Notes: a model not told the origin generated them from the sequence alone. 24,482 nucleotides of DNA from Pilaira anomala (GCA_025716855.1 JAIXMQ010000107.1:37501-61982); one strand, 5' to 3'. Positions 8,816 through 17,429 are shown, numbered from the stretch's first letter. Numbers and translations: made by a program.

Positions 8816-9745
8816 TTATTGGTTTAATGTGAATAGCATATCAGGGTTCTTAGAAATGTAATCCAACGATTTGTTATTTCTTGAACGTAGCATTTCTGCA
8901 CGACGAACTGCGTCAATCATAGACATTCTATCCGCTTCCGCGTACCTTTCGATAGTCGAAATAATTTTTCTTCTTCTCATGTAGAAGGTCTTGTCATTTT
9001 TGTACCAACCAGGAAAATGGGTATTTAGGTGTTCTATTGAATAGTTTCCGCCTAAACCCTCTGTCCATTCACGATATAAGTCAGTGATTGTGGTTAAATC
9101 ACGACTCATTTTGTATTGCTGTGCTGTTGGTGCTGTTGGTACATTAACCAAGGTGTTGTTGACCGTTATATTGGTAGTAGTGGCACTGGTTGTGTTAGAT
9201 ACATCAGAAGAAAGAGTCTCACTAGATCCAATGTTGTCGGTGGAGAGAGTACGAATACTTGTAGTGGGTACATTTGAGTTCTCTGGCCAATTGATATTTA
9301 TTTGAAGAGGGGCTCGTCCAGAAGAGATGTCTCTAATATCACCTTGAATATTCTTACAAGTTCTATCATTCTTTCACAGGTTTCTTGTTGTCTTTCATTA
9401 AGACTGACCATCTGTCTTTCAACAAATGGAATAACACGCCTCATCAACAAGCTTTCGTCATCTGTTTCGACTTCTGCGGCAACCTCTAAAGATCTATATA
9501 TATATATAAAAGTTAGCACATTTAATGTTGCAAGATTTTAAAATTATTTGCATACCTTTTAAACTCCAAGTAATCTGGATCCGAGAACAATTGATGCTTC
9601 CATACTGGATGGGTGGGCATTAAATTTCGCATGTACACAGAGTCTTGCAAAAAAGTTATACGGAGCGTAAGTAACAAGTTCAAGAAACTTTCAGCAGCAA
9701 CAGTTTGCGCTGCAGTACCACTACGTACTCTGCTCAGCAAGTCCA
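8816..9745 (-). pseudogene. Gcr1_C-domain DNA-binding protein, head-truncated and frameshifted
   Basis: Exon 1 (about 9745-9556) and exon 2 (9493-8816) are joined by a 62-nt intron, phase 2, giving FKR-SLEVAAEVETDDES. The C-terminal part carries QYKMSRDLTTITDLYREW, EGLGGNYSIEHLN, GWYKND and FYMRRRKIISTIE, the pattern of the GCR1_C DNA-binding domain of yeast glycolytic activators. That domain is expanded in Mucoromycota and is also found with Crypton-type elements. Between ERMIELV and GDIRDISSGRAPLQ (near 9350) the frame shifts by one base; a GTAAGA-type intron is a less likely explanation. The 5' end stops against DIRS sequence on the other strand, so the start codon and N-terminus are missing or replaced. 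A stranded transposon-associated or accessory gene is likely. Confidence 0.65.
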
Positions 9746-10377
9746 TTCAAATTTATTGCGACAATTCAACCGTCGTATCTTATATCAACCATTTTGGAGG
9801 AACTCGATCGCAACAACTTCTCGATTTGACACAACTCATATGGATGGAATGCTTGCAAACCAACACAAGAATCAAAGTGGATTACGTCGCGACAATGTTC
9901 AATCCAGCGGATATACCGTCTCGCCAACAGTTGGATCAACAATTGGAGTGGAGTCTGTCAACACCAATGTTTTACCCGATAGATCACCTTTGGGGGCAAC
10001 ACACGATGGATCTATTTGCCACACGCCACAACACGAAATGCCAAAAGTTTGTAACATGGAAGTTCGACCAACTAGCAGTAGCCACCAATGCAATGACATT
10101 CTGTTGGACGAATATAACGAACCCATACATATGCCCACCATGGAACTTGCTGCCGTTAATTCTACAGAAAATACAAATGGACCAGGTGAAAGAATGTACG
10201 ATAATCACACCGAATTGGACAGGGGCAATTTGGTTCCCTCGCCTACAGCAAATGTCTCGTCACTACCAACCACTTCTAATCCCGAGAGAACAGGTACTAG
10301 CAGCACCAGGACAATCTCAATCGCTTTTGGCGAAGAACCGACATTGGCAGCTAATAGCTTGGCACATAGTTCAGTAA
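9738..10377 (+). pseudogene. DIRS polymerase, RNase H and C-terminal part only
   Basis: The retained region starts at IQIYCDNSTVVSYINHFGG and runs through TRIKVDYVATMFNPADIPSR, then MDLFATRHNTKCQKFVTW, NPYICPPWNLLPLILQKI and IITPNWTGAIWFP to a TAA. These are the C-terminal blocks of DIRS and related retroelement polymerases: RNase H, including the catalytic Asp of the CDNST block, then the conserved tail. In a full element a reverse transcriptase would precede it. The frame is open leftwards, but there the translated sequence matches the antisense of the Gcr1_C gene. No start codon of its own is expected. The stop is 2 nt before the recombinase ATG. Confidence 0.8.
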
Positions 10378-10379
10378 AC

Positions 10380-11393
10380 ATGACTAAACAAAGACGTACT
10401 GATCAACCTTCCACCTTAAACGAGGAATCCGCAGCTATAATTTTTAATGAACATAGATTACAATTAAAACAGAAACGTTATGATGGTACTCAACAACGTT
10501 TTCTCAACTGGGGCTCGCAACATAATCGTAGTGTTTTAGAATATGTTAATGCTATTGATATTATTAACTATTTAGCATATGGGCGAGTACATCACAAATG
10601 GTCTTATGGTACACTCTTACAATACAAGCAAGCAATCTTGCAACTCTATGAAAAGGAACAACGTGATCTCATTACATCGGATCCTTATTTTCTTGATTTC
10701 TTTTCCGCTTTGAAAAGTGATGCGGTACTCTCTTTTGATTTTCCTATAATCAATCTACAACCAGCCATTGACTTCATGATCTCTCTAGGTAATAATTCCA
10801 GTATGTCTCTTTTAAGACTCACTCAAAAACTTTGTTTTCTTTTGGGAATTACCGGGTTTTTACGGCCTTCAGATATCGAACGTATTGATGACAGCAAGAC
10901 CTTGATAAGGGAAGGAACACTTAGACTGGTAATCTTGGCTCCTAAAGAAAAGCGTGCCGGTAGACCGATCGAAAAAGTCGTAATCATTTCTCCACATTCT
11001 GACACCAACTTGTGTCCTGTTATTTGTTATCAAGATTATAAAGCTCGGTTCATCTCCTATTCTCCTATTGTGTGCTCACATGCTAGACTTCCTCAACTCT
11101 CTTATACGGCATTGATTCGCAATACTACGGCCTATACCAAAGCCATTGGATCCGAACGTATTAGCAACCACATCAAGTCCATTTTATGCTTGGCGACTAC
11201 TACTTGTACTGCTTCTCCTCCCGGTCGTAAGGCTGTTAAAGCTAGAGCTGTAGGCTCCACTCGTGCTATACTTGCAGGTGCTAAGCTTGAGGATGTCCTG
11301 ACTCACGGTTCTTGGGCGTCTTCGTCGATCTTTGATACATATTATCGTTTGAATAGGGCTTCCGCTACCAATTTTACGGATCTTATTCTTTGA
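10380..11393 (+). CDS. DIRS tyrosine recombinase
   Basis: 337 residues from the ATG at 10380, two bases after the polymerase stop (TAAACATG). The frame is open further upstream, but that part is the shadow of the RNase H gene. The N-terminal half is helical, like a core-binding domain. The catalytic half shows GITGFLRPSDI (Arg162), KARAVGSTRAILAGAKLE (Arg289 as the second arginine), HGSWASSSIFDTYY (His309 and Trp312, with Tyr321 or Tyr322 as nucleophile), which matches the R..R..H/W..Y pattern of DIRS recombinases. These enzymes integrate the circular cDNA without target duplication. The frame is intact, so this part of the element is young, although the element cannot be autonomous. Confidence 0.85.
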   Translation: MTKQRRTDQPSTLNEESAAIIFNEHRLQLKQKRYDGTQQRFLNWGSQHNRSVLEYVNAIDIINYLAYGRVHHKWSYGTLLQYKQAILQLYEKEQRDLITSDPYFLDFFSALKSDAVLSFDFPIINLQPAIDFMISLGNNSSMSLLRLTQKLCFLLGITGFLRPSDIERIDDSKTLIREGTLRLVILAPKEKRAGRPIEKVVIISPHSDTNLCPVICYQDYKARFISYSPIVCSHARLPQLSYTALIRNTTAYTKAIGSERISNHIKSILCLATTTCTASPPGRKAVKARAVGSTRAILAGAKLEDVLTHGSWASSSIFDTYYRLNRASATNFTDLIL

Positions 11394-11416
11394 AGTACGG
11401 TCGCTTTACTCTGTAT

Positions 11417-11520
11417 ACACAACAAGAGTCTCCAACCTATTGAAGGATAATAGTTAATTAAGTTCGAGGAGTAGCCGAAGAACTAAACTTATTATCCCAA
11501 AGGGAGGAGACTCTTGTTGT
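11417..11520 (+). repeat. DIRS internal complementary region
   Basis: The second part, 11453-11520, is the reverse complement of the right terminal repeat (66 of 68 bases). The first part, 11417-11452, should by DIRS logic be the complement of the missing left end. The block starts just after the recombinase stop. Confidence 0.85.
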
Positions 11521-11682
11521 CCCACCCTCTTCTTTTATCCTACCCTTCTATTTTATTTTATTTTATATATCTATTTATTTCTGTATCGATAAGGTTTATA
11601 TTTATCCCAAATTAGCATTTTATGTATTATTATTATTTTTTTTTTTTCTGAATATTCGAATAAATAAAGAAAAGATGGTAAC

Positions 11683-11750
11683 ACAACAAGAGTCTCCTCC
11701 CTTTCGGATAATAAGTTTAGTTCTTCGGCTACGCCTCGAACTTAATTAAC
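11683..11750 (+). repeat. DIRS right inverted terminal repeat
   Basis: A 68-bp arm, ACAACAAGAGTCTCC to CTTAATTAAC, inverted relative to 11453-11520 with two mismatches. Directly after it the sequence becomes identical to the flank of pirin copy A, which fixes the element's right end. Confidence 0.88.
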
Positions 11751-11753
11751 TAG

Positions 11754-11761
11754 TATAAATA
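11754..11761 (+). promoter_or_regulatory. TATA box of pirin copy B, abutting the DIRS end
   Basis: TATAAATA 83 bp before the ATG at 11837, same context as copy A. Only three bases separate it from the DIRS terminal repeat, so upstream control elements of copy A are absent here. Confidence 0.5.
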
Positions 11762-11836
11762 GCCTGGGTTAAAAAAAAATTTAAATTGTTTCTTTTTTTT
11801 TCTGCATTATATTCAGTTATATTAAATTTTTAACAC

Positions 11837-12831
11837 ATGTCTTCTACTACTACTACTACTACTGCTACTGCTACTGCTACTGCTCCTATTGCAAGATATA
11901 TTACTCAATCTGTCTCTTCTCGTGTACGAATGGATGGTGTTGGTGCTAAAGGTAGAATATATATATACACTATATATGAAGTATAAGATTACTTATACAG
12001 ATATATTTTTTTTTTTTAGTTTATCGAGCCATTGGTGGTATTCTCTCACTTCGTAACTTGGACCCCTTTTTAATGTTAAACGAATTCGACGTACAAGCAC
12101 CCGGAGGATTTCCAGACCACCCCCAAAGAGGATTTGAAACTGTTACGTACATGTTGGACGGTGAATTCTTGCATGAAGATTTCAAAGGACACAAGGGTCG
12201 TATTGGTCCAGGTGATTTACAATGGATGTCAGCAGCAAAAGGTATTGTCCATGCAGAGATTCCAGCCTCTAACAGTAAAGCACACGGTCTTCAACTTTGG
12301 GTGAACTTATCCAAAAAAGACAAGATGTCCGAACCCAACTATCAAGAATTTCCTAGTGAACAAATCAAACAGGTCTCACCCGAGGAAGGTATCACGATCA
12401 AGGTGATTGCAGGTGAATCTTATGGTGTTCAAAGTCCAGTCATGACTCGAACTCCTACGATGTTTATCGATGTCAAGTTGAAAAAGGGTAAAAAGATTGA
12501 ACAGATCATTCCAGAGAATTATGCAGGATTTATTTATACGATTGCTGGTACTGCGGTTTATGGTGGAAATAAGTATTCGGATTCACGTAATACGCTTGTG
12601 TTGAGTAATAATGGTGGTACGGTCGTACCTGTGGAATCTACATCGGATGATTGTCATTTTGTGGTGATTGCGGGTAAGCCTATCAATGAACCTATTGTTC
12701 AACATGGTCCTTTTGTCATGAATACACAACAAGAAATTTATCAAGCTTTTATGGATTATCAACAAGGTAGAAATGGGTTTGAAGGTGCTCCTGAATGGAC
12801 TTCTTCTATTAGAGATCGTTGGTCATCTTAG
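11837..12831 (+). CDS. Pirin, copy B, one metal ligand substituted
   Basis: Exon 1 is 11837-11951 and exon 2 is 12020-12831, giving 308 residues with the same intron position as copy A. The frame is intact and most of the protein is identical to copy A. It differs at sites that are conserved in pirins. The second ligand His of DHPHRG is Gln (Q74, codon 12124-12126, CAT to CAA). DEF became NEF at residue 59. SREQ became SRVR, RSIG became RAIG, and HHTLVLS became RNTLVLS. His72, His116 and Glu118 remain. A pirin with three of four ligands may bind metal poorly; that is inference. Convergent with intact PUS3. It is either a diverging paralogue or the first stage of decay. Confidence 0.9.
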
Positions 12832-12962
12832 ATATTATGTATATTTTACCCCTAATTCTTTTTTCATAACATACATCATTCATCTTAAAAAAATAAACAT
12901 TATAATTTAAAATCTTTTTTTTTTTTTATTTATTTATATTATTTTGTTATGTATGTATTACC

Positions 12963-12993
12963 ACTACTAAAAAAAAAAAGATATTTTAGTAGT
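12963..12993. terminator. Hairpin between convergent pirin B and PUS3
   Basis: The same ACTACTAAAA/TTTTAGTAGT inverted repeat as at 8123-8154, with an 11-nt loop, between the stops of the two convergent genes. Confidence 0.35.
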
Positions 12994-13044
12994 ATATTTA
13001 TAGTACAAGAAGTATGAATGTATAATATAATTTTGATTGAAGAC

Positions 13045-14514
13045 TTAATCCTCTTCCATGGTAGCGGTAGTAGAAGTAGTAGTAGTAGTAATTGTAGCAG
13101 TAGAAGTAGTAGCAGTAGTAGTAATTGTAGCAGTAGAAGCAGTAGCAGTAGCAGTAGTAGGATTTAATAAAGCGGCTTTTTCTTGTCTTTCAACTTTTCG
13201 CTTTTTACGTACTTCAAACTTCTCCTTCTTCAATTCATCTGTATCACATCGAGGCCTTTCCAATAGCAATTTATATTTACCCAATCTACTTTCTTTTCCA
13301 CCGCCTCTTGGAATTGTTGCCATTCCACTTGGGCTAATCACACCACGTTCTTTAGTGAAATCAAGTACAGTTTGTACCGAACCATCAGGCATCTTGACAG
13401 GAAATTCACTGACTAAAGATAAATAATTTTGATAGGTGATCGATTTAATCATTTGTTGTACCCAGAGTTCATTAAAGTGTAAATAAGTTCGATAAGAAGA
13501 AGGAAGTGGATCATAAACCGTATCTCTGAAAGAATAAGTCCAATTCAAGCCCTTGAATTCACAATCGTACAAGACCAAAGGTAAATCACTTGCCATAGGA
13601 AAATCCGGTTTAGAAGAAACCTTTTCGACATCCAATAAATCACGTACAGTTTCAGGTTTTTCCAGGCCTTGTCCTACCAAGAACAAGACGGCCATCATGA
13701 ATCTAACCTGATGCCATAAAAAGGCTGTTCCTTTCAATACGACTTCATAGAAATCACTTCCTTCACCTACACCATCGGATGTTGTATGTTGTACAGGATT
13801 GATCTTCATGGACAAGATCACCCGTTCATAACTGAGTACGTTCTTTGAAGGATCCATCTTACAAAAGTTTCTGAAATCATGTCTTCCTTCGAAATAAGTA
13901 CAAGCTTTACGCAAGTGATCTATATTCATCTTGCCTCGATTAAAAAAGTATTTATAGGTACGCGCTGTACAATGAAATCTGGCACTAAAGTCATCTGGGA
14001 CAGGAGCCCATGAAAGTACTCGGATATCGTCAGGTAACATACGGTTGAGTGTGTCGATATAAGGGAATTCTTCTTCGGGTGGTAAGAGATGAGGAGAGGG
14101 ATCGGAAGCTAACTTTCGTGAACGGACAATGAGGCCAATGACTTGACCTAGCCCACTCACACCTTTATCGGTACGTCCACAACGTGAATAGTCACTGTCC
14201 TCTATATTCTCAATAAGTTTACAGCCCACCAGTGCTTTGAATAACATATCTTCAATGGTTGGAAGACGTTCGGGTTCATGTTGACTTGCGTATCCAGAGT
14301 ATTCCCAACCAATATAAGATACTCGTAATGCGATTTTACGTTTGGTATATTTAGACATATCAAATGGTCTGTTTTTATATTCTTTTCGGTGTACTTTTGT
14401 TGTTGGGGTGGCTATCGTTTCTGACTTTTTTTTCTCGGTTGCTAGTTGTGTTTCCAATTGTTGAATACGAGATAATAACTGTTCTCTTGAACAGTCTTCA
14501 TAGTTGGAACTCAT
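13045..14514 (-). CDS. PUS3: tRNA pseudouridine(38/39) synthase, Deg1/Pus3 type
   Basis: 489 residues, no intron. The enzyme isomerises uridine 38/39 in the anticodon stem-loop of tRNAs. It has an N-terminal coiled stretch, then the TruA-like fold starting at KRKIALRVSYIGWEYSGYASQ. The catalytic motif SRCGRTDKGVSGLGQV has Asp116 as the nucleophile. Further blocks are FSARFHCTARTYKYFF, HDFRNFCKMDPS (the Deg1-type signature), and GTAFLWHQVRFMMAVLFLVGQG. After the domain comes a basic segment (VRKKRKVERQEK) and a Thr/Ala/Ser repeat of about 35 residues encoded by trinucleotide repeats, ending MEED. The tail is unusual and varies in length between this gene and its truncated copy at 8206-8410. 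It diverges from the SET-domain gene across 166 bp. The start is the first ATG of the long frame. Confidence 0.95.
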   Translation of the reverse strand: MSSNYEDCSREQLLSRIQQLETQLATEKKKSETIATPTTKVHRKEYKNRPFDMSKYTKRKIALRVSYIGWEYSGYASQHEPERLPTIEDMLFKALVGCKLIENIEDSDYSRCGRTDKGVSGLGQVIGLIVRSRKLASDPSPHLLPPEEEFPYIDTLNRMLPDDIRVLSWAPVPDDFSARFHCTARTYKYFFNRGKMNIDHLRKACTYFEGRHDFRNFCKMDPSKNVLSYERVILSMKINPVQHTTSDGVGEGSDFYEVVLKGTAFLWHQVRFMMAVLFLVGQGLEKPETVRDLLDVEKVSSKPDFPMASDLPLVLYDCEFKGLNWTYSFRDTVYDPLPSSYRTYLHFNELWVQQMIKSITYQNYLSLVSEFPVKMPDGSVQTVLDFTKERGVISPSGMATIPRGGGKESRLGKYKLLLERPRCDTDELKKEKFEVRKKRKVERQEKAALLNPTTATATASTATITTTATTSTATITTTTTSTTATMEED

Positions 14515-14680
14515 GGTCCTTGTGGGATATATTATTAGATAAACAAGAAAGAAGAAAAAAAGAGAGAATTTGAATTATTTTTTTTTTATATCTTCCGTAT
14601 AAGCCACAGTTTGAATTATAAAAAGAAAAAAAAAATTATGCGTTTTTTTAAGCTTTTTTCTCTCTTTTGTTTTTATTGCA
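14515..14680. promoter_or_regulatory. Shared promoter region between PUS3 and the SET-domain gene
   Basis: The only 166 bp between two divergent start codons, so it must hold both promoters. It has pyrimidine-rich stretches before the plus-strand ATG and no clear TATA box for either gene, which would fit housekeeping expression. Confidence 0.5.
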
Positions 14681-16407
14681 ATGTCAAGTTTTGAAGAACA
14701 AGGTCAAGCGTTTTGGAAGTGGTTAGAGAATAATGGAGCTACATTAAACTCTGATATTGCTATTCAAGATTATCGTAGTGAAGGAGCAGGACGTGGTGTT
14801 ATTGCAACCAAAGATATCAAGGTAGAGTAAAATTTATCGTTTGTAAAATAGAAAAAAAAAAAAACTGAACAGATAAAATATATAGGAAGGAGACCTTTTA
14901 TTTTCGTTGCCTAGAAACATATTATTATCACAATTGACAAGTTCTTTAAAGGATTTAGAAGGTGTCGGAGAAGAGTTTTTAGAATTACCTGGTTGGAGTC
15001 CACTTATTCTTTCATTAATGTATGAAAGTCAAAAAGAGGATTCTTTCTGGAAACCTTATTTTGGTGAGTTTTTTTTTTCTTTCTTTATGAACAGTTTGCT
15101 TATTTTTTTAAAAAAAAATAATAGATGTCTTGCCTCGTAGTTTTTCTACACCCATGTTTTGGAAAGAAGATGATTTAAAGGAATTGAAGGGCACTGATAT
15201 TGTTTGTAAGTTTTTAATAAGTAATATTTATATATGTACATCGGATTGATATTTTGTATAATAGCCAAAATTGGTAAAGAAGATGCTGAAGCCACTTATG
15301 AAAGAGATATTAAACCTATTGTCGAGGTAAAGATGAAGATATAAAAAAAACATGACTAGCTTTTCTTACTTGTATTTATATGTAGAAATATTCCAATATT
15401 TTCGATAAAAATGTACATAATCTTGATCTGTACCACATGATTGGTTCATTGATCATGTCATACAGCTTTAACGATGAGTTACAAAAGAAGGAAACAGAGC
15501 AAAAAGAAGAAGAGGAAAATTCAGATGATGAAGAAGAAGAAGAAGAAGAAGAAGAACAAGTTTTGATTTCAATGGTACCAATGGCAGATTTATTAAACCA
15601 TAAAACTGGATATAACAATGCAAGATTATTTCATGAAGAAGATAGTTTACAAATGAAAGCAATCAAAGATATTGTTAAAGGAGAACAAATTTATAACACA
15701 TATGGAGACTTATGTAATGCAGATTTATTGCGTAAATATGGGTTTGTAGATGAAGTGAATGAATTTGATATTGTTGAATTGGATGGACCTTTAGTAGTTG
15801 AATGTTGTTGCCCTGATGCAGATGAAGATTTAGTTGAAAGAAAAATTGATTTTTTGATGGAAGAAGGTGTATTTGATGAATGTTTTGTTATTGATACAGA
15901 ATATGAAATTCCCGAAGAACTTATTATTGCTGGTAAGTTTTATTTATAAAGTATACAGTAGTATAGTTAATTTAGTATTATTATTATTATTATTTTTTTT
16001 TTTAGTTCATGTATTATTAGCACCTGAAGATGAATTTCAAAAGATGGAAGAGAAACAAAAGTTACCAAAACCAAAATTAACTCAAAAAGTGAAAAATGTA
16101 ATTGAGAACATTCTCAAGAAACGGTTGGAACAAAGATATGATATTTCTTTAGAGGTAAACAAAAAAAAAGACATGTATATTATTTGAAATAAAAATTTAA
16201 CTTGTTGTTTATTAGGATGATGAGACTGAATTAACTAAATTAGGAGAATTCAGTAACAAAAGAAATGCATTGATTGTACGTATTGGTGAGAAAAAGATAT
16301 TAAAAAAGACATTAGAAAAGCTTTCTTCCACTCCTATTGTTGTCGAAAAGAGATCAACGCAAACTCCCCTTAATCATAAGGGACTTTCTAAAAAACAAAA
16401 AAAATAA
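14681..16407 (+). CDS. SET-domain protein lysine methyltransferase, SETD6/Rkm4-like
   Basis: Seven exons: 14681-14821, 14886-15063, 15125-15205, 15265-15326, 15386-15932, 16006-16154 and 16216-16407, all joining in frame to 449 residues. The N-terminus has FWKWLENNGA and GRGVIATKDIKEGDLLFSLPR, the start of the split SET domain. MVPMADLLNHKTGYNNARLF, then KGEQIYNTYGDLCNADLLRKYGFVDE, form the SAM-binding and catalytic core (NH motif, YNTYG) of the Rubisco-LSMT/SETD6/Rkm4 class, whose yeast members methylate ribosomal proteins. A Glu-rich insert (residues near 200-220, GAA repeats) interrupts the SET domain just before MVPMADLLNH. The C-terminal substrate-binding region (LLAPEDEFQKM onwards) ends in a Lys-rich tail. 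The substrate is not determined; Rkm4 versus SETD6 cannot be separated by eye. Confidence 0.9.
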
Positions 16408-16584
16408 TTTTTCCAAATTTGTGAATTCTTTGATGTTTCACGATAATAAAAAAGAAAATATGACCATATATAGACCTTTTTTTTTTTTAAAACTATTATA
16501 AAAAAAAAAAAAGTTTTTGTGCTAATTTTTTTTTTTTTTCTTTTCTCTACTTTTTTTTTTCTTTTCTCTTTTTTATTATATAAA

Positions 16585-17318
16585 ATGATTGCTATACCTT
16601 CTATTCATCAGCCAAAAAATAATTTTGACAACTTGATTGCTTATGCAGCTTCAAATGTAAACACGTTAGTGGATTGTTCAAAGGAACGATTATATTATCA
16701 ACAAAAGTTATTGCCTACGTTACCCATTTTTGTAAAACATGTATTTTATCACTGTAAAATTACACCAACTATTTTATTAGTTGCACTTATTTATCTCGAA
16801 CGACTAAGGAGCCATCTACCAAGAAAATCAAAAGGAGGTAATAAGATATAATATATAATTATAAATGTACCTAGTATATTTAATATATATATATATTTTT
16901 TATACAATTAATAGAATTTGATACGCCGTATAAAATGTTTATTGCTTCTGTGATTTTAGCATCAAAATTTGTCGAAGATACAAATACAATCGCACCTTCA
17001 ATCTATCGACTCGTGTCGCTACTCTACCTGCCAAAGGAAATCAATGAAATGGAAAGAAGCTTCTTAGGTAACTGAAGACAATGAAAGCGATTTTTTTTTT
17101 TGAACTGACTTTCTAATTTTTTTAATATAGGTGTGATAAAGGTAAATTAATAAGAAATGTATCAACATATAAACTCTCATGTAAATTAACACTCACTCAT
17201 GTAATTCTAGTACGACCTGTTTGTAGATCTTTCACAAGTTGGTAAGTTCTGGCAAGAGCATAACGATGTCATTGAAACAGAACTAGGCAACAAATTATCA
17301 GAAACATTTGCAGTTTAA
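16585..17318 (+). CDS. Cyclin, Pcl/Pho80-like
   Basis: Four exons: 16585-16837, 16915-17067, 17131-17141 (only 11 nt) and 17211-17318, giving 174 residues. Cyclins of this type bind a Pho85-like kinase and direct it to substrates. The cyclin box is visible in order as LPTLPIFVKHVFYHCKITPT, then LLVALIYLERLRSHLP, PYKMFIASVILASKFVED, LPKEINEMERSFLGVIKYDLFVD. The protein is short and ends soon after the box, as in small Pcl-type cyclins. The ATG at 16585 follows a long pyrimidine stretch; an earlier in-frame ATG at 16519 would add a Phe-rich leader from the T-rich leader and is rejected. The stop is only 5 bp before a 46-nt A run. Confidence 0.85.
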
Positions 17319-17322
17319 GACT

Positions 17323-17323
<1 letters not shown>

Positions 17324-17369
<46 letters not shown>
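17324..17369 (+). repeat. 46-nt poly(A) run
   Basis: Unbroken A run starting five bases after the cyclin stop codon. It is the longest homopolymer in the window. It also marks the change from gene-rich to transposon-rich sequence. Confidence 0.9.
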
Positions 17370-17372
<3 letters not shown>

Positions 17373-17429
17373 TGGCGTGTAAATACACCTTCTTCCTATT
17401 TCCCTTATTTACCTAAATTCCACTGCTAT

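Larger units (their letters stand above)
9738..11750 (+). mobile_element. DIRS-type tyrosine-recombinase retrotransposon, 5'-truncated
   Basis: The order is partial RNase H, tyrosine recombinase, internal complementary region and right inverted terminal repeat, as in DIRS elements. The left terminal repeat, gag and reverse transcriptase are missing. The left break near 9738-9745 abuts the Gcr1_C gene on the opposite strand. The right end at 11750 abuts the promoter of pirin B. The break position is estimated from where the two coding signals meet. Confidence 0.85.
11752..13267. repeat. Segmental duplication copy B (pirin plus 3' end of PUS3)
   Basis: Counterpart of 6920-8410, same orientation. 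The left limit coincides with the DIRS right end. On the right, copy B runs on without a break into the full PUS3 gene, so copy B holds the ancestral arrangement on that side. Confidence 0.9.

Noticed and set aside
9613..9737. Leftward extension of the RNase H frame
   Set aside because: Here it is the antisense of Gcr1_C gene sequence and has no reverse transcriptase motifs.
9705..10379. Upstream extension of the recombinase frame
   Set aside because: It overlaps the RNase H coding region in another frame and shows no recombinase-like sequence; the ATG at 10380 is the sensible start.
16519..16584. Earlier in-frame ATG for the cyclin
   Set aside because: Would add a Phe/Leu leader from a T-rich untranslated region; the ATG at 16585 fits the family.
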